64,000 bases of DNA, from positions 62,001 to 126,000 of the forward strand of contig NW_004457737.1 in assembly GCF_000203815.1 (NCBI RefSeq), read 5' to 3'. The notes under the pieces were generated by a model. That model was given only the letters and a program-made list of their open reading frames with translations. It was not told the DNA's origin and ran no database searches. Position 1 is the stretch's first letter, and each line of letters opens with the position of its first letter. Both the position numbers and the translations under genes were made by a program. Of this stretch, positions 61,448 to 64,000 are shown piece by piece. This stretch comes from Cavenderia fasciculata (Eukaryota > Evosea > Eumycetozoa > Acytosteliales > Cavenderiaceae).

Positions 61448-62972
61448 ACTTTTGGAGGAAAGGCTCTATAACCTTTCGTCTGCGCTCTATCATAGACGAA
61501 ACCTAAAAACTGAGATCTCAGATCGCACTTCGCTGGGAATTTTCATCGTGATCAAACAGATTTTGTAAATCCCGATAAGTGTATGTCAGATGATGACGAT
61601 TTCACCACATATATAAACATGATCACCGTTTCATACTACTGATATCATCATCATCACCACCATGTGGGGTTGTCAACGAACTCTGTGTTGTCGTGATCCA
61701 TTAAGAAGTTATTGTCATAAATAGGAGCAATAAAGTCAAGGTTCTTCTCAGTCTTTGACCAGGTCAACAGAACTGGCTCTATAGTTGACAATAATAGATT
61801 AATTATATATGTAGTCAAGCACGAATATGTTTTGTATCCAAAGCATACAAGATTGAATGTATAAATAGATTGGATAGAATCAGATTAAAAAAAAGTAATA
61901 AACAAATTCAATAAATTAAAGATTCAATATTGTGTGTGGAAGCAAGGAAGAGACATAACCCAATCTATTCTATTCCTACGACCGGCGCCGCTTGTCTTTT
62001 GAGAAAAGAAGGAGATGATGTCGTGATGACAAAGAATCTTTGCATCATTGTACTTATTTTTATCCGTTTCATGTCCTAGATTATTTAATAGATGCTTCTG
62101 AGCCCGTTGACCCATTAATTTTTTCGAGCGATCTATACAACAGTTTGGGGCGGGTTGATACCAAGGTTGTCTTCGAAAGTTTTATTTGAAAGTGAGAGCA
62201 CTAAACCATGCGAGTGCCCTATAAGACTTTGAAAAAGAGGTGTAACTCTGTTGGGGCATGATCAGCCAATGAAAATTGATCAAAGGCCAAAAACGAAAAT
62301 ATCCTCTGGCATGGTGGTTTGAGACTTAACGGTTTGGGGGGAGTTCGCAGCATACAGTGGCCCATTTTCACTCGTTATTTGCTTTTAAATGAAGGGTTTG
62401 TATCTGGCCACTCATCTCGACCACATCATTCCAATTATTCTTATTCCTTTCCTTTCGCGAATATAGAGACACACTAAAGCATTGAAAAGATATTATACCA
62501 TCTGTCTTTTGTCATTGTTATTAGAAGGGATCCTCCAAAACATTTATTTAAAATAATATTTATTCAATCAAAAAAAAAAAGTTATCTCCTTGTTGCCCTA
62601 TCGCGTAGTAGTTTGATCATCACCAACAACCTTTCAACAAAAGTTTCTTAATTAAACATCAATCAACTCACTCACTCTTAAATTTAGCAACATTAGAACA
62701 ATCACAAAAACCAGTCTTCTGTTTTATTTTTACAACTTTACAACAATAGTGTACCACTACTTATCTCTCCACCAGATATATCTGTATATTAATAGTAATA
62801 TTACTTTCCCTCCATAATATCAACAAACACCATTACTACCACCCAACCAACCATTTTTCATCATTGTAAAATCAACACAACAAATCTTATCATTCATCGC
62901 AACCAATAATAATAATAATATAATATATATTTATATTTATATACGTATAATAATAGTAATAATACAATCACA
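61448..62972. other. 1.5 kb intergenic region with palindromes and a GC-richer block
   Basis: Just after the SLC26 stop lie a perfect 8-bp hairpin (TTTCGTCT 61474-61481 with AGACGAAA 61494-61501, 12-nt loop) and a 12-bp palindrome CTGAGATCTCAG (61510-61521). From about 61960 to 62420 base composition is more balanced than in other intergenic DNA here, but no ORF over 60 codons looks coding. 62480-62972 is AT- and CAA-rich promoter for the Rap-like gene. Confidence 0.5.
61474..61521. other. Hairpin plus palindrome downstream of the SLC26 gene
   Basis: TTTCGTCT...AGACGAAA forms an 8-bp perfect stem. Nine bases later CTGAGATCTCAG is a perfect 12-bp palindrome. Both lie within 80 bp of the stop codon and could be a 3'-end processing signal or part of a structured RNA. 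Confidence 0.6.
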
Positions 62973-63649
62973 ATGAATAATATTAAACTAGTAGTATTAG
63001 GTACAGGGTCAGTTGGTAAATCTTCTATCACCATCCGTTTTGTTCACAAGGAATTTGTTGACAAGGTAAATATATCACATGGTCACACCAAAAAAAGAGA
63101 ACATCATATTTGGTTTGATTGATTAATTAATTATTTCTTTTTTTTTTTCTTTTTCTTTTTTATTTAAAGTATGATCCAACAATTGAAGATTTATATAGAA
63201 CACCAATTGAATATAATGGACAAATATGGTGTCTAGAGATTATGGATACCTCTGGTACTGAAATTCTACGTATGAGAGATCTCTATATTCGTAATGGACT
63301 CGGTTTCCTCTTGGTCTATGGTATCAATAGCATGGGTAGTTTCCTAGAGTTGCAACAAATCAAAGAACAAATTGTCCGTGTCAAGGAAATGAAAGCATCC
63401 GACATGCCAATCCTAGTCATTGGAAACAAGGCCGATCTAGAAAGTGACCGTCAAGTATCATCTGACGAGGCTCAACAACTTTGTGCTAAATGGGGTGTCG
63501 AATTTATGGAGGCTTCCGCAAAGACTGGAATGAATATTGATTCCGTCTTTGAGAGTGTAGTCAAACAAGTTCAAGATAAACTATTGGCAAAGAAACCAAA
63601 GAAACAATCTATACTTAAAAAGTTGGATGCCAATTGTATTATTCTTTAA
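62973..63649 (+). CDS. Rap/Ras-family small GTPase
   Basis: Exons 62973-63065 and 63170-63649 join in phase 0 to 190 residues, the normal size. P-loop GTGSVGKSS, effector region YDPTIEDLY, switch II MDTSGTEILRMRDLYI, NKAD and SAK nucleotide-binding motifs are all present. The effector region and the Thr after Gly in switch II (SGTE instead of the Ras AGQE) point to the Rap subgroup, which controls adhesion and the cytoskeleton. The usual Ala before Gly is Ser here. The C-terminus is Lys-rich and ends in the prenylation box CIIL, predicted to be geranylgeranylated at the plasma membrane. The leader upstream is AT- and CAA-rich. Confidence 0.93.
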
Positions 63650-64000
63650 AGAAAGAATCACACATATATATGTGTCATGTGACAAATTTTAAAAAAGAGG
63701 CAAACAACCAAACAACCAAACAACCAAACAACAACAACAACCCTATTTATTTATATATATATATACATCACCAACCACAAAACAAAACCAACCGTACTAA
63801 TCAAAGAATCAACATCATCATTCACCTAAATTTGAATGATATGAATCATTATGTAGAACCAATAATAATATTTTTCCCCACCCACCCAAACCAACCATAG
63901 GCAACACCAACAATAATTTAATTCACAAACATATTCTAATATCAATAGTAATAATAATATAATATAATAATAATAATATATATGTAAAATATATGTAATG
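63650..64000. other. 3' flank of the Rap-like gene
   Basis: Contains AACC/AAAC tandem repeats (about 63702-63742), TA runs and AAT runs. No gene seen up to the window edge. Confidence 0.6.

Noticed and set aside
62029-62101. C/D box snoRNA candidate: GTGATGA and CTGA about 70 bases apart.
   Set aside because: No terminal stem brings the boxes together and such short motifs are expected by chance.
1-64000. CRISPR arrays, retroelement or LTR copies, Polinton-like elements, bacterial operons.
   Set aside because: Repeats are micro- or minisatellites without spacers. No reverse transcriptase, integrase, capsid or polymerase motifs were recognised in any frame.

Overview
The window is nuclear DNA from a social amoeba (Dictyostelia). 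The evidence is AT-rich intergenic DNA full of AAT, CAA and T-tract repeats, short AT-rich introns with GTATGT or GTAAGT donors and T-rich TAG acceptors, proteins laden with Asn, Gln, Ser and Thr homopolymers, and gene families such as an AprA-like secreted protein, LMBD2, TKL kinases and GATA factors. Exons are less AT-rich than in Dictyostelium discoideum, which suggests an early-branching group such as Cavenderia or Heterostelium. The species cannot be fixed from sequence alone.

Layout: 1-273 is the 3' end of an unidentified + gene. 334-1959 (-) is a TMEM115-like Golgi protein in at least six exons. 2119-5331 (+) is a mitochondrial Lon protease and 5553-7096 (+) a UBXN7-like Cdc48/p97 adaptor. 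7365-11257 (-) is a leucine-rich-repeat TKL kinase, 12264-14828 (-) a makorin-type RING/CCCH ubiquitin ligase and 15232-16902 (-) a three-repeat Myb protein. A possible 54-residue membrane peptide sits at 17183. 18194-19527 (-) is the PP2A methylesterase PPME1 and 19857-21959 (-) a PAK-type STE20 kinase. 22722-24270 (+) is a GATA factor, 24752-26638 (+) an AprA-like secreted protein and 27302-29641 (+) an LMBD2 membrane protein. 29889-33277 (-) is tomosyn and 33484-37142 (-) an importin-4/Kap123 karyopherin. 37562-37916 (+) is a 70-residue Tyr/Gly/Asn-rich protein, 38082-39374 (-) a secreted C39-like protease and 39611-43105 (-) a TENT5/FAM46 nucleotidyltransferase. After a gene-poor stretch (43106-48699) comes a very large Fanzor gene, 48700-54474 (+). 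Then follow a MYND-finger protein (54824-57673, -), an SLC26 anion transporter (58305-61447, +) and a Rap/Ras-like GTPase (62973-63649, +).

The standout is the Fanzor gene, the eukaryotic relative of the TnpB RNA-guided nuclease. Seven exons join in phase into about 1,764 residues, far longer than usual for the family. All three RuvC acidic residues and the final CxxC/NRD motif are intact. It carries SAP-like modules, Ser/Thr repeat arrays, an extra zinc-ribbon-like motif and a long insert between RuvC-II and RuvC-III. Three diverged repeats lie just upstream.

Three host genes (Lon, the MYND protein, the LRR kinase) show apparent single-base frame changes in simple sequence. In Lon and the MYND gene each lies in an A5 tract and would be absorbed by one extra A. 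Homopolymer miscalls are the simplest explanation. The other genes are ordinary trafficking, signalling, proteostasis and transcription genes with no operon-like logic.
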